Part shown: positions 12,457 to 24,956 of the stretch, piece by piece
Layout of the letters: every line of letters starts with the position of its first letter
Position numbering within the stretch: the stretch's first letter is position 1
Source: Hydrangea macrophylla
Lineage: Eukaryota > Streptophyta > Magnoliopsida > Cornales > Hydrangeaceae
Reading direction: 5' to 3'
Assembly: GCA_033977485.1 (NCBI GenBank)
Contig: CM066998.1
Location: forward strand, 50,682,274 to 50,746,273
Length of the DNA stretch: 64,000 bases
Notes under the pieces: generated by a model
The model's database searches: none
Seen by the model: the letters and a program-made list of their open reading frames with translations, nothing else
Told to the model about the DNA's origin: nothing
Translations under genes and position numbers: made by a program

Positions 12457-13841
12457 TTAATGCCATCCTTCTCTTGCTTTCTTCCTACTTACACAATCAT
12501 TTTGTTCGTTATATTGTACTGTGAACCTGCCAATGATTTTGCTTGGTTTTAACTTTTGATTGTCAGGTTTGCTTTGTTTGGATGTTAATACTCCAAAGAT
12601 TGGATAGATTGAATGGTGTTTTGATAGTCTGTGGGAATTCTACCAGAATGCTAATTCCAATGGATTGAACTTTTTTGTTTTCGTTTGTGATCTGAAATAG
12701 GTTTTGGCGCAATTTGAAGTTGAGTATGTCCCTGAGAAGCCAGAATTAGATGGCTTCTTGGATGAGGAATTCAGAAAAGTATTTGAGAAATTTAGTGTTA
12801 GGGAGATGGCTGGTTCTGAGGTAAAAGGAGACTTGATCAGCTATCAAAGTTATGAGTAAAATTGCCTGCAAGTTTCTCATGTTGCTTTTTTTTTTTTTGG
12901 AACTCATTTAGGAAAATGATAAAAAGGATGACCTTGCCACCAATACTGCCTCAAAAAAGAAGGTGGACTCGGATTCAGAAGAGGATGAACAGGATACCGA
13001 ACAAAAAGAGAAAGGCATCTCTAATAAAAAGAAAAAGGTTTGCTTTTAGCATTTGTTTTAATGTTGCTCTTATTATTCTCATCATTAGTCAGAGCAGGAT
13101 TTCACTAGTGGTCAAATGCTGTTTTTGGGTGATGGGGTTATTTTTGTTGATGGTAATGGTGACAGTTTTGTTGTAATTCTCCTCATTATTTCTAAGTCGG
13201 GCATTGATTTTCATTGTCTTTCAGCTTCAGCGGAGGATGAACATTGCTGAACTGAAACAGATCAGCTCGAGGCCTGATGTAGTGGAGGTAAGGGTGGATA
13301 GTGGATACTTAAATGGTGTAATTTCTTAGTCGTTTATTTATTTATTTTAATTTTGTGGCTGTGTGTGCAATTATACAAATTAGGCCATCTGACACATATT
13401 CCATTACTGCCATACATACAAGTTTTAAGGCTTCATGTGTCTACCTGTGGGGAATTGCTCACAAGGTCAGCTATAAAGCACGGACACAGGCACACTGACA
13501 CAATAAACCCAAACAAAAATGCACGTCGACATTGAAGAAATGTGTCCGCGAATTGTCATGTCCTTGTGGCGAACACGACACATTACCTTCTTAAAAGTGG
13601 TTGTGCTTCCTAGAAGGTCAGACATATAGGATCATAACTAATGATTAGTTTTTTGGCAACAAAGTTTAATTTCGGAATCGTAAATCGTTTATATGCAATA
13701 ACTAAATAGAAGGATACTGTACTACTATCTAAGTTTGATCTGTTGTGTGGATAGTTTTTCCCAAAGTTTCTTCACCATCATTATATGCCAATATTTTAAA
13801 AATGTTTGAACCGCTTTAGAGACGGACCAGACGATCTTTTT

Positions 13842-13872
<31 letters not shown>

Positions 13873-14101
13873 TGTCGAAGGAGAGTCTCATTTTTTTTTG
13901 TTATATTTATTTTGCAACTTTAAGACAATGAAGTTCTTGACCAATTCCCTTGACCATGTAATTTCACAATTCCGACTTCTGCTCGTTAATTGCATTGCAT
14001 TTAATTCAGCAAATCTTTGCAGACTTTGACGCTGATAGATGAATTACTTCAAGTGCTCAGAAGAATATATAGTAGAAGCGAGGTGTTCTTGTTGATTTGC
14101 C

Positions 14102-14136
<35 letters not shown>

Positions 14137-17100
14137 TCCTTTCTGCTCTCTGTCCAATTCTTTTGGCTTTTGTAGGCTCCTATTCCCCATCGGATCTTTT
14201 AGAATATTTGTATTTTTCTAGACATCACCCCAAGATGTGGTGGAAGTTTAGGTCTTATTAATGATGAAGTGAACTTGCATTGCAAGTATTCCAATGGTAG
14301 CAGTAGAATTATACACATGCACTTGCTTTCAAGGCGGGTAGGCTTAGAAAACGATTTCCAAGGAGGTGTTTTATACTTTTATCCTCTTAGTTATATGCGG
14401 AACTTTAAACTACAAATTCTTACCCTGTTTAATTATTCTTTCTCCGTCAAAGAGAGCGTCGTTATACCATTTTGAAACTGAAGCTTGTTTCAGTTACCTA
14501 GTCAGAAAAGTATTAGATATGTCCTCTATGAAGAAAGAATAACTGAGAAAATCAGTTCGTGGCAACCTTCTTTGGCTCATTTGCCATAGGTGTATGTTGT
14601 CACATTGCATTTTGAACCAATCTTCGATTTCATATGTATTCACTTGTTATTTCCCTCTTTGCTATAGGTATTGAGAGTTGTAATTATTCTTTATAATTTT
14701 CGCTCTATTACTGTCTAGTTGGTTATTAAATATTAATCTTGTATCTTTCAGGTCTGGGATGCAACATCAGCAGACCCTAAATTGCTTGTATATCTAAAAT
14801 CGTATCGAAATACTGTTCCAGTGCCTAGGCATTGGTGTCAGAAAAGGAAATTTTTGCAGGTTAGTCACTCCAGCCGGAATAATCATATCGAAAAACTGTG
14901 GATTTGATATATGTACATGCATCATTAAATAGTCTTCAGTTTGTGTTTTAAATAAAGATCTTCATATGCATATTTAAATGAGGGATTTAGGGAAGAGATG
15001 ATGGACGATAACATTGATGAGGTTTCTCTTATACACATATATGTGGTTCTTGCAGGAGAGCGGATGTGACAATCTTGGAGCCTGGACATGTAGGTGTTTG
15101 GCAAGGGGGACCCTTGCATGGTTTATTTTTAATTAGTTTGCTAGTGTGGGCATTTTTTTTCCAGTGAACTTCTTTTACTTGTAAAAAGCCAAAGTATTTT
15201 TTTGGTAGTGAGAGCTTGGGGTTTAGATATACAATTAATTCCGTTTGACTGGGAAATAACACGAACTACGTTTTTCCAGATGTTGATCAGTTTCTATCGA
15301 ATTTTTGTGCTGTTTTTGGCATGAACTACCGATTCGCTGCGTAGTGCTGGGCGAAAATATATTACCTATACTACCTCTGTTTTGGGCTCTTTTATTAATG
15401 ATTAAATGCTGAATAATTTTTGGTTTTTACCTCATCGTGTGTTGCCTCTATTTTGCAGGGGAAACGTGGTATTGAGAAGCCGCCATTTCTGCTTCCTGAT
15501 TTCATAGCTGCTACAGGAATTGAGAAAATAAGACAGGTAACATAAGATCGATATCCGAATTCTTTCAAGTCTTCTCATGTTTCTCGTCTTTACAAATTAT
15601 TACATGTTCCTGCCTTCTCCAGTGATGGGATGGATTTACGAACCCCACCATTCTTGTTGAGTTGGATTTTTCCTGTAGCTGTTTGGTCTCTAGTAATGGC
15701 CATAGGATAAATTACCAATGTTTCTGGTTGATGCTGGTTTTTGTTTAAACTGAGTGCAAAATCCATTGTCTTGACCTTTTGTCTTCGTATTAATCCATTG
15801 TTCTGAGTTTGGGGGTTGTCAAGACTCTCCTCTATGTTTTCAAGATTTGAAATTTATCTAATAAAGAGAATTTGCTAGAAACTAAATTAGAACTGTAGAA
15901 GAAAGACCCCCTTGAACAAGTGGTCAAACAACCTAATGGTTGGCCATGATCCATAATGACATTTCTCCAACTTTATGAGAATATCCACACTGTATTTCCA
16001 GTGTTTTCTGCAAAACACTATGATTTGAGAGTGGAAATGGGTGATTGTTTAAATATCGTTGGAAATGTTAACCTCCACCGGTCTAGAAAGAAATTATAGA
16101 ACTAAAGATTGAATAAAAAGTACCATTGTCTTGGAACTTTGACCTGGTGTATTGCTCTGTCCTCGTTGAATATGGTTTAACCACTTTGGCACACACTATG
16201 GAAATTAAATATGAGATTTACTGTAGTGCTGTTCTTGTATAAATCAGTTGACTATTGTCATCTAGCTGGCACATTAAGTACAGAATTGACCATACTTCTA
16301 TACACCCTTTCATAGATAAATATCAAACTTACTGAAGGTGATATATATATGCATCATTTCTCACAAGGAACAGTTGCTCAATGTCTGGTTTTTGGGTTTG
16401 ATTGTTGCTTTGTTCATCGAACTGAATAATCAGTGTGTTTACCCCTCCCTATTGACATTTGTGCATTGTCCTGGTTTATAATTTACTTTGTTTCATTTCA
16501 TGTTCTTAGATGATTTCCTGTCGTCAGTTCTGTCCTCTTATATTGTTGCTTGATATTTTTTTTTTTATACAGGCTTATATTGAAAAGGAGGACAATAAGA
16601 AGCTTAAACAGAAGCAACGTGAGAGAATGCAGCCCAGGATGGGCAAAATGGATATTGATTATCAGGTTTCACCAAACTCTTGATTTCTATGTATGTATTG
16701 AGAATTTTTTTTAAAAGTTTCCATGCTGTAATTAGGAGGGGCTAGCCTGCACTTTTACGTCTATCGATCCTACTTCTCACATTTTCTGACAGTGGGAATG
16801 GTTATTGTTTGCAGGTTCTCCATGATGCTTTTTTCAAATACCAGACTAAGCCAAAGTTGACGGCACATGGAGACCTTTATCATGAAGGAAAGGAGTTTGA
16901 GGTAATGAATCTTTGTTGATATAGTTGGGCACTCGTATAGACAAACTAGATTGCATTGTGTTATAATGACGTTCCATTAATCTATTGATTATTTGTTAGT
17001 TTCTTTTCTCATTTTGAAACTCTGCATTCTCTATGGATAACGATTCTACTAAAAATTGGGGGTAACTTTCCCTCCATATATACCTCACTAGGAGTGTGGT

Positions 17101-20100
17101 TTGTAAAGACTATATTCACGGAAGGGGCAGGTATGAGAGTGATGTAGAACCTCAAACGAGTTTGTGAAGAGGTGAAGATTTTTCGCACTTGGGGCAATTA
17201 GATCTAGGTAGCCTATATGCGATGATTGTACAAGAATATAATCGTGAGGTTTGAATATGATTGTTTAGTTTTACAATCCTTAATGATGCTGAAGCTTTGT
17301 TTATTTTCAAGACAAGTTTTCGAGATTCTAACTCTTGTTTGCTGTGGATGTTTTGAATACCAAGCAAAGTAGTTGGGAAGTTATGACACATACTTAACAT
17401 TATGGGTAGGATACTGGGAATAAGGTTCATGTAACTTTTTTACATCAGAGAGCAGCATATATATTATGAAATCTTTTTGTGAAAACAACTTAATTGTTGT
17501 TTTGATGCTTAGATATTATGCTCTTAGGTTGAAAATGAGGGAACCGTACTGAAAAATGATGCTTGTAGAAATTTGTATAGTTGCTGATGAATTAGAGTGA
17601 ATTAAAAACTCTTGTGTATAATCAGCGTTTGGGCTTACAGGTTGGTGCTACCAGGATCAGCCATTGGTCCATTAGTAATTTGCCTTATGAAAACTTTTTC
17701 TTTTTGGAAGAATTTTTTTACATGTAGTAAGATTGACTAAGATATTCAGTTATGCGCTTGTTATCCAGGCTCACTTCTAGCTAGTTCAGTTACCTGCGAG
17801 TTCTTTCTACAGTTTGTCCGAATTATTAGCTTTTGGACAATAACTGGATGTCTGAGGATTCAGGTCTATCGATTTCTTGTGGCAAAAATTGACTATAAAA
17901 AAATTGGCTTCGATTGCATTTCTCCTTTTGGTTATTTTCTTGGAATCTAATCTGTTTCTTAATGGTCGTATTATTTGAATCGTTTAGAGTCTGTTTGGGA
18001 AGTCTCAGAATCAGTTGTGTGATCAATATTGGTTCTGCATTTTTAAGTGGTGCTGGTGACCCTTATATTGCATGGGAGTTCGTGCTTGATATTAAAATTG
18101 CTTTCAAAACTGGTTTGTAAAATTAACGTTTTGTTGGTTTTCAAAAGCAGCAAAAAAAAAAAAAGGGTTGGACTGAACCTGAACTCTATGCTCTAAGCCT
18201 CTAAGATAATGGAACATTGGTAGAAATTTACAATCTAGCTGCTCTACAGGTGAAGCTAAGGGAGATGAAGCCAGGAATGTTGTCGCAGGAACTAAGAGAA
18301 GCTCTTGGTATGCCAGAAGGTGCTCCTCCTCCATGGCTCATCAACATGCAGGTCAGATAAGTTCTTCATTGTGCTTGATTCATTTTTTAGGCCGCTCCTT
18401 TCATCTAATGTATCCAAGAAAGATAAATGCTGGCTTGATTTTTTTAAAACTGACAACATTTTTTATGCCAGAGATACGGTCCTCCACCCTCTTATCCACA
18501 ACTAAAAATTCCTGGGCTTAATGCTCCTATTCCACCTGGAGCTACCTTTGGTTATCACCCTGGAGGATGGGGCAAACCACCTGTTGACGAAGTAGGTTTT
18601 ATCCTTTTAGTTATTGCCATGTGCTCCAGCTTGTTTCTTCATTCAATCATTTGTACAACGCTGTATCATTGCTGTTTTTTCCCATCTAAATCTACCAATT
18701 TTTCCCTTTTGTTATTGTCTATAAAACCAGCATGGGAGGCCTTTGTATGGGGATGTTTTTGGTGTTCAGCTACAAGAACAGCCCAACTATGAGGTACTTG
18801 CACAAAATATTACTGAGCTTGTAGTTTGGATCTTTTAGTGTGTATATTTGACAGTGGTATTGACCACCCATATTTGTCATCAGCGAGGTATACTGGAAAA
18901 AAGACGGGCAGTTTCAAAATAATTTGAGACATGCCCCTTAGTTTGACTTTCCTTCTGCTGCTGCTAGTGAGGCTTTTTAGGAAGAATTGCATTTAATTCA
19001 TTTTTGAATAGTGTTGGCTAATGGAAAAACCTGACTTCTTTCTCATATGTAGCTTGAGTCTTTGTTCTTTATTGTTTGGTTCCATCATGAAAATGTAACT
19101 TCTCGCTCTTCATTTTTCTGGTTTTATTTTTTTAAGGTAATTTCTCATGCTTACAATTTATCCGTTTGGCACTTCCAGGAAGAACCGGTTGATAAGACCA
19201 AGCATTGGGGCGATTTGGAGGAAGAGGAAGAAGAAGAAGAAGAGGAAGTTGAAGAAGAGATTGAGGAAGAGGAATTGGAGGATGGTATTCAATCTGTGGA
19301 CAGTCTTTCAAGGTATTGGATTCTCCGATGCTCCTTTTTACTTTTTCGGATCACCATCATGCATGGTGGTGGTTGTTGGAGCCAAGTCTTCCAATACCCA
19401 TCATCTCTTTGGACCCGACCCCACCTACCCACTCACTAACACAGATGCACCGCAAAGGGTGACCAGACCTCATTGTTTTTATTTGTTAAGTTTGTTTATG
19501 TGAGGTTGTTGAGCTGCTACTGAGCTAAGGGTGTGTTTGGAATGACATTTTTGGAATGTATTAACAGTTTTAACACCAACTGAAATTGCAAGTCTATTCA
19601 TTTTTGTCGGATTTTAAAGACGCATTCCACTACATTTGTTACTATTTGAAAAAAGGAAGTCTTACACTCTTGCTTACACCAACCCCATGCTCCTCAACTG
19701 AGTTGTACAGCAAATAACGCACACTCTTGTCACGTTTCTATTCCATCATTTCCCCTCATTCGTGCCTTTTAGAGAGAGAAGGTTTGGGGATGTATCAGTT
19801 TGTAAGGCTTTTGTAACTCGCAGGCCTAAATGAGGCACACTTTGAGCCCGCTAGAACTTAAGCACTTAAAGTCCTTAAGCCCGATTCAGGCCCACATCTA
19901 TAATTCTATAGGCCTGAATTTACTTGTTTCAGGCTTAAATTGGGAGGGCTGGCTGCCTCGTGCCTGAATTGCCAGCCCTAATCTGCATGTACTCTATGAA
20001 TGAAGTGAGATAAAAGCAGAAATTAAAATTTGGTAATGCGGGAGAGTATAATGTTTTGGTTGAGGCGGCGGAAGCTCTATGCCTTTTTTGACATGTTATT

Positions 20101-22942
20101 TACGTAAATTACGTATAAATTAGTTGTACTTTTTTTTTTTTTTTTTTCCATTCCTCATCCAGCACTCCTACTGGTGTTGAGACTCCGGATGTTATTGACC
20201 TCCGCAAGCAACAGAGGAAGGAGCATGAGAAGCCTCTCTACCAAGTGAGTATTTGATTTGAGAATTGAGACTTGCTTCTTTTAAAACAAAATGTTTGTGC
20301 GCTCAACTTGTTTTTTTGGCTCACATTCGTTTCGTATTTTCCGCTAAAGGTACTTGAGGAAAAAGAAGAAAAGATCGCTCCAGGCATCTTACTTGGAACA
20401 ACTCATACGTATGCAATCTTCTTATTATGGCCAATTTAAAAAATTTTCCAATTTTGTTTCCGCTTTTCAAATTCAACATGTTTTACACTTGCTTGCCTGC
20501 AGGTATGTGATAGGTAGTGGCACTCAAGACAAGACAACTGGCAAAAGGGTAAGGGAACTTCATGATACTCATCACTCTTCTTCACCCAATTTGCTAAAGT
20601 GCGTCTTTGAAAATCAATTCTCAAATATGTATGTTGACTTGTCGTCTTAAATATCAAACCCCCTTAAAGCCCAGCTTTCATCTTAATTCATAAATATACA
20701 TATACCATACATACACCACAAGATTGCAAAAATGTTTTTAATTGTGTTCAGGAGAGGTTATTATAGTGCCATGGTTATGCCTTGTCAATTCCCTTTCAAC
20801 TAATATTTGGTAGAAATTTGTTATGTGGCTCTTTAATATGCTTGACCGCCCCGGGAGAGAGGAAAACATAAAGCGAGAGAGAAAATAATCTCCATATCTA
20901 CTCCGTTTGTTTCAATGTAAAATGTTTTGTGGTAAAATATTTTTTTATGTAAAACATTCTCATGTAAGATATTTTTTTTTGCTTTCTATTTACTGGTGTT
21001 TGGTTAAAGTGGTAAAGTGGACAATTGTTTTACTCTGGGACACAATGATTTTTAACAGTTGTACAACATGTTGTGATCGTGATTGGTGATACCAAATGGC
21101 ACTACATGTGGTGCAACTAACAAAATATTTAGAGCCAAATTTGGATTCAAATTTAGAAAATATAGCATTACTCCACAAAAAATACTGTACATATTATTTG
21201 TTCACAATAGACCAATATTATTGCTACGTTAAAAAAATTCCATTCATCTCAAACTAGTAAGCAATATACGCATATACAAAGATTCTGTAAAAAGGGCGCC
21301 CTCTCGTTATTAAAGAGAGGACCTTTGTTTTGGCCGTCAGATCGTGTTTAAAAATAGTAAAAGGACAAAACTGCCCTTAATGAAAATACGATCCGACGGC
21401 AAAACAGAGGCACTCTCTTTAATAAAGAGAGGGCGCCCTTTTTATAGCCTGACTGTACGCATATATATATATATTGATACCATATATATAGGGAAAGGAT
21501 CTTAAGTGCACTGGGTAGAGTGCACTGACTTTAAGCTTAAAAAACCCGCGGGCTGTCCGCTGACCTGTGCCCCGTCCTGCCGCCCCGTTGACCCGCTGGT
21601 TTTTTAGACTTAAAAAGCAGTGCACTGGTCGGTGCACTCTACCTAGTGCACTTAAGATCCTCCCCATATATATATATATAAATGAACACACCTGTATGTG
21701 AACATAGTAGTTAAATTTATGCACAGTATATGCCAAACAGATGGCAAGCATCAGAGCAGTCCTTCCTCTTGACTCTTGGGTTCATGAGGCATTTTTTTTT
21801 GTCAGATGGTCGACGTCGGCTATTCGGAAAATGACTTATGGCAGTTTCTGCTGGAAGTTGTTTTTGTTCGAAGAAAGTAAAATATTTTACTGGTAAAATA
21901 TTTTACCTTCTTATAAGTGCCACCAAACACCGGAAAATGCCAAAATCATTTTCCAAAAATTATTTTACATCAAAATAAACAGAGCGATCGTTTCATTCTA
22001 TTTTTACATGGAAGACTTGACTGCACACAACTTTTTATTGCCGATTGTGTTTCTCTAGAATCTATTATGTATTGACTTGGTTGCAATTCTGCACATCTCC
22101 AAAACTGCATTTCTGCACATCTCCAAAACTGTTTCTTTTGTTTTGTTGGCATCTGCTTCTTCAATTCTGTGTTTCCAGATGTATCGTGGGTGAGCGGTTA
22201 GGCACAATCTCTATATTATTCCTCTTCGTTTTTAGTCGTTTTCCGTTATTAAAAAGTCGTAAATTTACCCGGATATGCTAGTTTGTGTCGTGAAGTGCAA
22301 TTCTATATCTTTTACAGTGTGCTTTTAGAAATCCTTCTGTTATTGTTACTTCGGAAAACATGTCAAGTATGCGCTTATTTGTATTCATAGATTGATTAGA
22401 TTTTCATCTTTGTTTGCTGAGCTACATTTTATTAGTTTGGGACAAATGCATAATGATGTGTCGGAGATGATATTTAATCAGGTTTATGTTAATCCTGTTT
22501 TTAGGTCGATCTGCTTAGGGGACAGAAATCGGATAGAGTTGATGTCACATTGCAACCAGAAGAGTTGGAACTTATGGACAATGTTCTGCCTGCCAAGTAA
22601 GTGCAAGTCTCCGTAGTAATGAGATACTATTTGGATTATCTGTTCTTTGCAGGAGTTTATTCCTTCTTTCTTTTGTTCTCAGGTACGAAGAAGCGAGAGA
22701 AGAGGAGAAGCTTCGTAGCCAGCGGGAGGATTTCAGCGATATGGTTGCTGAGGTGGGTATCTCATACACATATGCATACTCGCATATGTAGATATTTTGA
22801 AGTTCGACCATATTTGTGTCTAGATTTTTGTGGCACAGAGTTTCCTTATCATTGTACCTAATTGGTGCAGAATGAGAAGAAGAGGAAGCGAAAGATGCAG
22901 GAAAAGGATGGAAAATCGAAGAAAAAGGATTTCAAGTTTTAG
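11371..22942 (+). CDS. SF3B2: Splicing factor 3B subunit 2 homologue (SAP145/SF3b145), 18 exons, 594 aa
   Basis: Exons: 11371-11640, 12701-12820, 12912-13037, 13225-13287, 14752-14859, 15459-15536, 16573-16665, 16815-16901, 18250-18351, 18472-18591, 18731-18793, 19179-19312, 20163-20244, 20350-20408, 20503-20548, 22505-22596, 22683-22752, 22871-22942 (TAG). All junctions are GT-AG and the frame stays open. The protein has a basic Arg/Lys-rich N-terminal region (about 25-55), a Lys/Glu-rich stretch (about 131-175), and the SF3B2 core domain (DUF382; about 194-315, with VPRHWCQKRKFLQGKRGIEK). The PSP domain follows (about 316-390: PGMLSQELREALGM, PPPWLINMQRYGPPPSYP). Next come a long Glu run (about 422-445) and a Lys-rich C-terminus. 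In the family this is a core U2 snRNP SF3b protein acting in branch-site recognition in the nucleus. Length agrees with plant homologues near 580-600 aa as I recall them. The ATG at 11371 is chosen because the upstream in-frame ATG at 11128 precedes the TATA-like element. Confidence 0.93.
11796..11955. mobile_element. Hairpin MITE (family A) in intron 1
   Basis: Arms CTCATTTTAAGAAAG (left) and CTTTCTTAAAATGAG (right) enclose TGGCCGTTGGCCG on one side and GATCCAACGGC on the other. This is the layout of the three related hairpins at 21281, 24103 and 24744, though this copy is the most diverged. Confidence 0.6.
12028..12233. mobile_element. MITE (family B) in intron 1
   Basis: Long imperfect TIRs: TGGAATAATTCTATGCTTYC on the left is the reverse complement of the right end GGAAGCATAGAATTACTCTATTCC, and homology continues about 80 bp inwards to GTACCACATG. 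Relatives of the right arm occur at about 21085-21175 and 59370-59465. Confidence 0.65.
12411..12453. repeat. (CT)n microsatellite in intron 1
   Basis: About 21 uninterrupted CT units. Confidence 0.9.
13288..14751 (+). other. Intron 4 of the SF3B2-like gene, with microsatellites
   Basis: Bounded by GTAAGG and TTTCAG. It contains (GT)n at 13847-13872 and (CT)n at 14105-14132. A segment at about 13470-13600 with ACACGACACATT and inverted ACGGACACAGGCACAC-like motifs may be a degenerate MITE. No gene seen. Confidence 0.7.
15537..16572 (+). other. Intron 6 of the SF3B2-like gene
   Basis: A 1.0-kb GT-AG intron with a poly-T tract before the acceptor. No further feature recognised. Confidence 0.8.
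16902..18249 (+). other. Intron 8 of the SF3B2-like gene
   Basis: A 1.35-kb intron separating the DUF382 exon from the PSP exons. No conserved structure recognised. Confidence 0.8.
19313..20162 (+). other. Intron 12 of the SF3B2-like gene
   Basis: A phase-2 intron with a long poly-T tract (about 20132-20148) before the acceptor. Short inverted AGGCCTGAATT / AATTCAGGC-like motifs at about 19880-19975 suggest a degenerate mobile element. Confidence 0.6.
21045..21178. mobile_element. Partial MITE, family B
   Basis: CATGTGGTGCAACTAACAAA and AAATATAGCATTACTCC align with the right arm of the family-B MITE at 12028-12233. The left arm is degenerate. Confidence 0.5.
21281..21455. mobile_element. 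Hairpin MITE (family A) in intron 15
   Basis: Long inverted arms: AAAAAGGGCGCCCTCTCGTT on the left and AAAGAGAGGGCGCCCTTTTT on the right, with inner GGCCGTCAGATCGTG and CGATCCGACGGC. The unpaired centre is about 45 bp, so a transcript would fold into a hairpin with arms of about 60 bp. Confidence 0.8.
21489..21665. mobile_element. Hairpin MITE (family C) with a GC-rich loop, intron 15
   Basis: Arms GGATCTTAAGTGCACTGGGT (left) and the inverse of ACCTAGTGCACTTAAGATCC (right), continuing to TTTAAGCTTAAAAAACC / GGTTTTTTAGACTTAAA. The centre is strikingly GC-rich (CCGTCCTGCCGCCCC). It sits in a TA-repeat tract. Confidence 0.8.
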
Positions 22943-23400
22943 GATATTTTGGTCTATTGCTACAATATACCATGAAGTTCTGGCACATCAGGTTTTGAGT
23001 CATCGGTTTTGTAGAGGAACTCTTGTGGTTCTTGCTTATTTGTTCTGCAGCATAATGACAGTCACCGAGGCTGTGCCATTGTATGGCTTTAAATAGAGCC
23101 CTTGATATACGAGGTTATCGATGTGCTTTTACTCAAATCATGTGTACTGGTAGAGATTTGCTATGGTGTTTTAGCTGGTGGTGGTAATGTGTTTGATAGG
23201 ATAGAGGCCTCTATGATCTACCCGTAGGACGTTTGCATTTTTTTTTTTTGTTCTTTTTGTTCTATTTATTATTATTATTTTTTTGTGCGTGTGGTAGGGG
23301 GGCCACAGAGGAGCCATTATTTGTCTGGTTGTGGTGGAAACTCTTGCATTAACTTAGAGAATGACATGCATATTATGATAAAAAAAATTTTGGTATGAGT
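22943..23400 (+). other. 3' UTR and terminator region of the SF3B2-like gene
   Basis: This follows the TAG at 22940-22942. T-rich and TATTTATTATTATT stretches (23230-23285) and an A-rich tract near 23380 could act as polyadenylation elements. The cleavage site cannot be placed from sequence alone. Confidence 0.4.
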
Positions 23401-23619
23401 GGTGGGCCTACCAATTAGCTTCCACCACTCCCAAATGTAGAGGAGGGCATTGCGTATCCAACGCATGTCCAAAGCATGTAGGGTTGTTGGTGCCGGATAT
23501 GCGTCTGATAATGATGGTGAATATAGGGTGTCGGTGCTTCATAGATTAAGATACATCACAGAATTAAACCCATCACAGATTCAACAAAAACCATAAAAAT
23601 TAAACAAAACAATCTTTGT

Positions 23620-23628
23620 AAACAAAAA
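23620..23628. repeat. 9-bp target-site duplication AAACAAAAA, left copy
   Basis: Identical to 53858-53866, and directly abuts the TIR that begins GGGTAAATTA. Confidence 0.85.
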
Positions 23629-24102
23629 GGGTAAATTAGGCTGACACCCCCTTGAGGGTTGGCGCTTTGTCACAAACTTTCCAGAGGTTTTTTACATAAC
23701 AATGACACTGCTTCTTAGAGTTGTCTGCTTAACAGGGTTAACTTCTATTGTAAAAAGACTGTATTACCCTCCCAAATCCAATCCCAATCTCATCTCTTCT
23801 CTCACCAGATCCCTCTCTCTCCCAAATCCTAACCCTCCACCACAGCTTTGGGCCACCACCAATCCGGGCCACTGCCGCCGCAGCCACTGTCCGTCATCAC
23901 CACCACAAATTCAACCAGTTCATCTAAATTGAAGAAAATCCCCCCAAAAAAAATTTGCTAAGACAAGAAAATCCCAATTAAAAAGGGAAAACTCAAATTA
24001 TCCTATACATGAGTGTGTGTACCTATATATACATACGTAATGTATATGTGGACCCACTATGAGACATAACGTCTCCCTATCCCATATGGTGTTTACACGA
24101 AA

Positions 24103-24244
24103 ATTCTCCAGAGAGGGCGCTCTCTCTTTATGAAAGAGAGGGTTTCTGTTTTGATCGTCAGATCGTGTTTTAAAACTGGATCTGACTGTCAAAACAGAGG
24201 TCTTCTCTTTAATAAAGACAGAGAGCCCTCTTTAGAGCCTGACT
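24103..24244. mobile_element. Hairpin MITE (family A) inside the MULE
   Basis: Inverted arms with GAGAGGGCGCTCTCTCTTTA on the left and AATAAAGACAGAGAGCCCTC on the right, plus inner GATCGTCAGATCG / GGATCTGACTGTC. Same family as 21281-21455. Confidence 0.75.
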
Positions 24245-24278
24245 GAGTGTGTACATAAAACGATATATATATATATAT

Positions 24279-24462
24279 GGGGGCTGCTAACCTACAACAT
24301 GATGGTTGTAGGTTAGCATCGTACAACAACCTCTTTAGTGACGAAAAGCAGGTTTTTAGCGACAAAAATTTTGTGGCTGAAGGTTTCAACTTTTATCGAC
24401 GAAAAATTTCGTCACTAAAAGCCTGTTTTTTGTCGCTAAAAGCCTCCTTTGTTGTAAGTTAG

Positions 24463-24466
<4 letters not shown>
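24279..24466. mobile_element. Hairpin MITE (family D), TTTAGTGACGAAA type
   Basis: Outer inverted CTAACCTACAAC / GTTGTAAGTTAG, then inner CTTTAGTGACGAAAAGCAGG and the inverse of CGTCACTAAAAGCCTG, with GCGACAAAAATTTTGT in between. A (CT)n and (TA)n tract follows. Confidence 0.65.
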
Positions 24467-24512
<46 letters not shown>

Positions 24513-24743
24513 GTTAGTAACCAAATCTAAGATGAACTAGACAAATCATATTAGTAACCAAAATTAAAACAAATTGAAACCCAGATGGTGTTTATATATA
24601 ACGATATATATATATATATATATCGATGTAAATGTCAAAGAGAAGGTGGAGAGAACGAGGCAGGGAGTTGAAAAATTACCCATCTGATTAAAAAATCAAC
24701 CATAAACACACAATTACATATATTATATATATATATACACAAA

Positions 24744-24918
24744 AATTCTATGAAGAAGACGTCATCTTTTTAATAAAGAGAGGGCCTCTGTTTTGGTCGT
24801 CAGATCATGTTTAAAAACTGTGAAGTGACAAAACTGTCCTTAATGAAAACACGATCCGACGGTCAAAATAGAGTCCCTCTCTTTATTAAAGAGAGGAGAC
24901 CCTCTCTATAGCCTGATT
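24744..24918. mobile_element. Hairpin MITE (family A) inside the MULE
   Basis: Arms AATAAAGAGAGGGCCTCTGT and the inverse of CCCTCTCTTTATTAAAGAGA, inner GGTCGTCAGATCATG / CACGATCCGACGGTC. Closest to the 21281 copy. Confidence 0.75.
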
Positions 24919-24956
24919 GTATATATATATATACACACGATCATGATTTCAACAAA

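Larger units (their letters stand above)
20901..21986. mobile_element. TIR element in intron 15, itself interrupted by three MITEs
   Basis: The left end CTCCGTTTGTTTCAATGTAA and the reverse complement of the right end (CGCTCTGTTTATTTTGATGT, then AAAATAATTTTTGG) match imperfectly. Both ends contain a GGTGTTTGGT motif about 90-100 bp inside. Between the ends lie a family-B arm (about 21045-21175) and hairpins at 21281-21455 and 21489-21665. The structure therefore records several successive insertions in the largest intron (20549-22504). Confidence 0.6.

Noticed and set aside
19062..19503. 125- and 118-codon + strand frames
   Set aside because: They run through exon 12 of the SF3B2-like gene into its introns; the spliced model accounts for the coding part.
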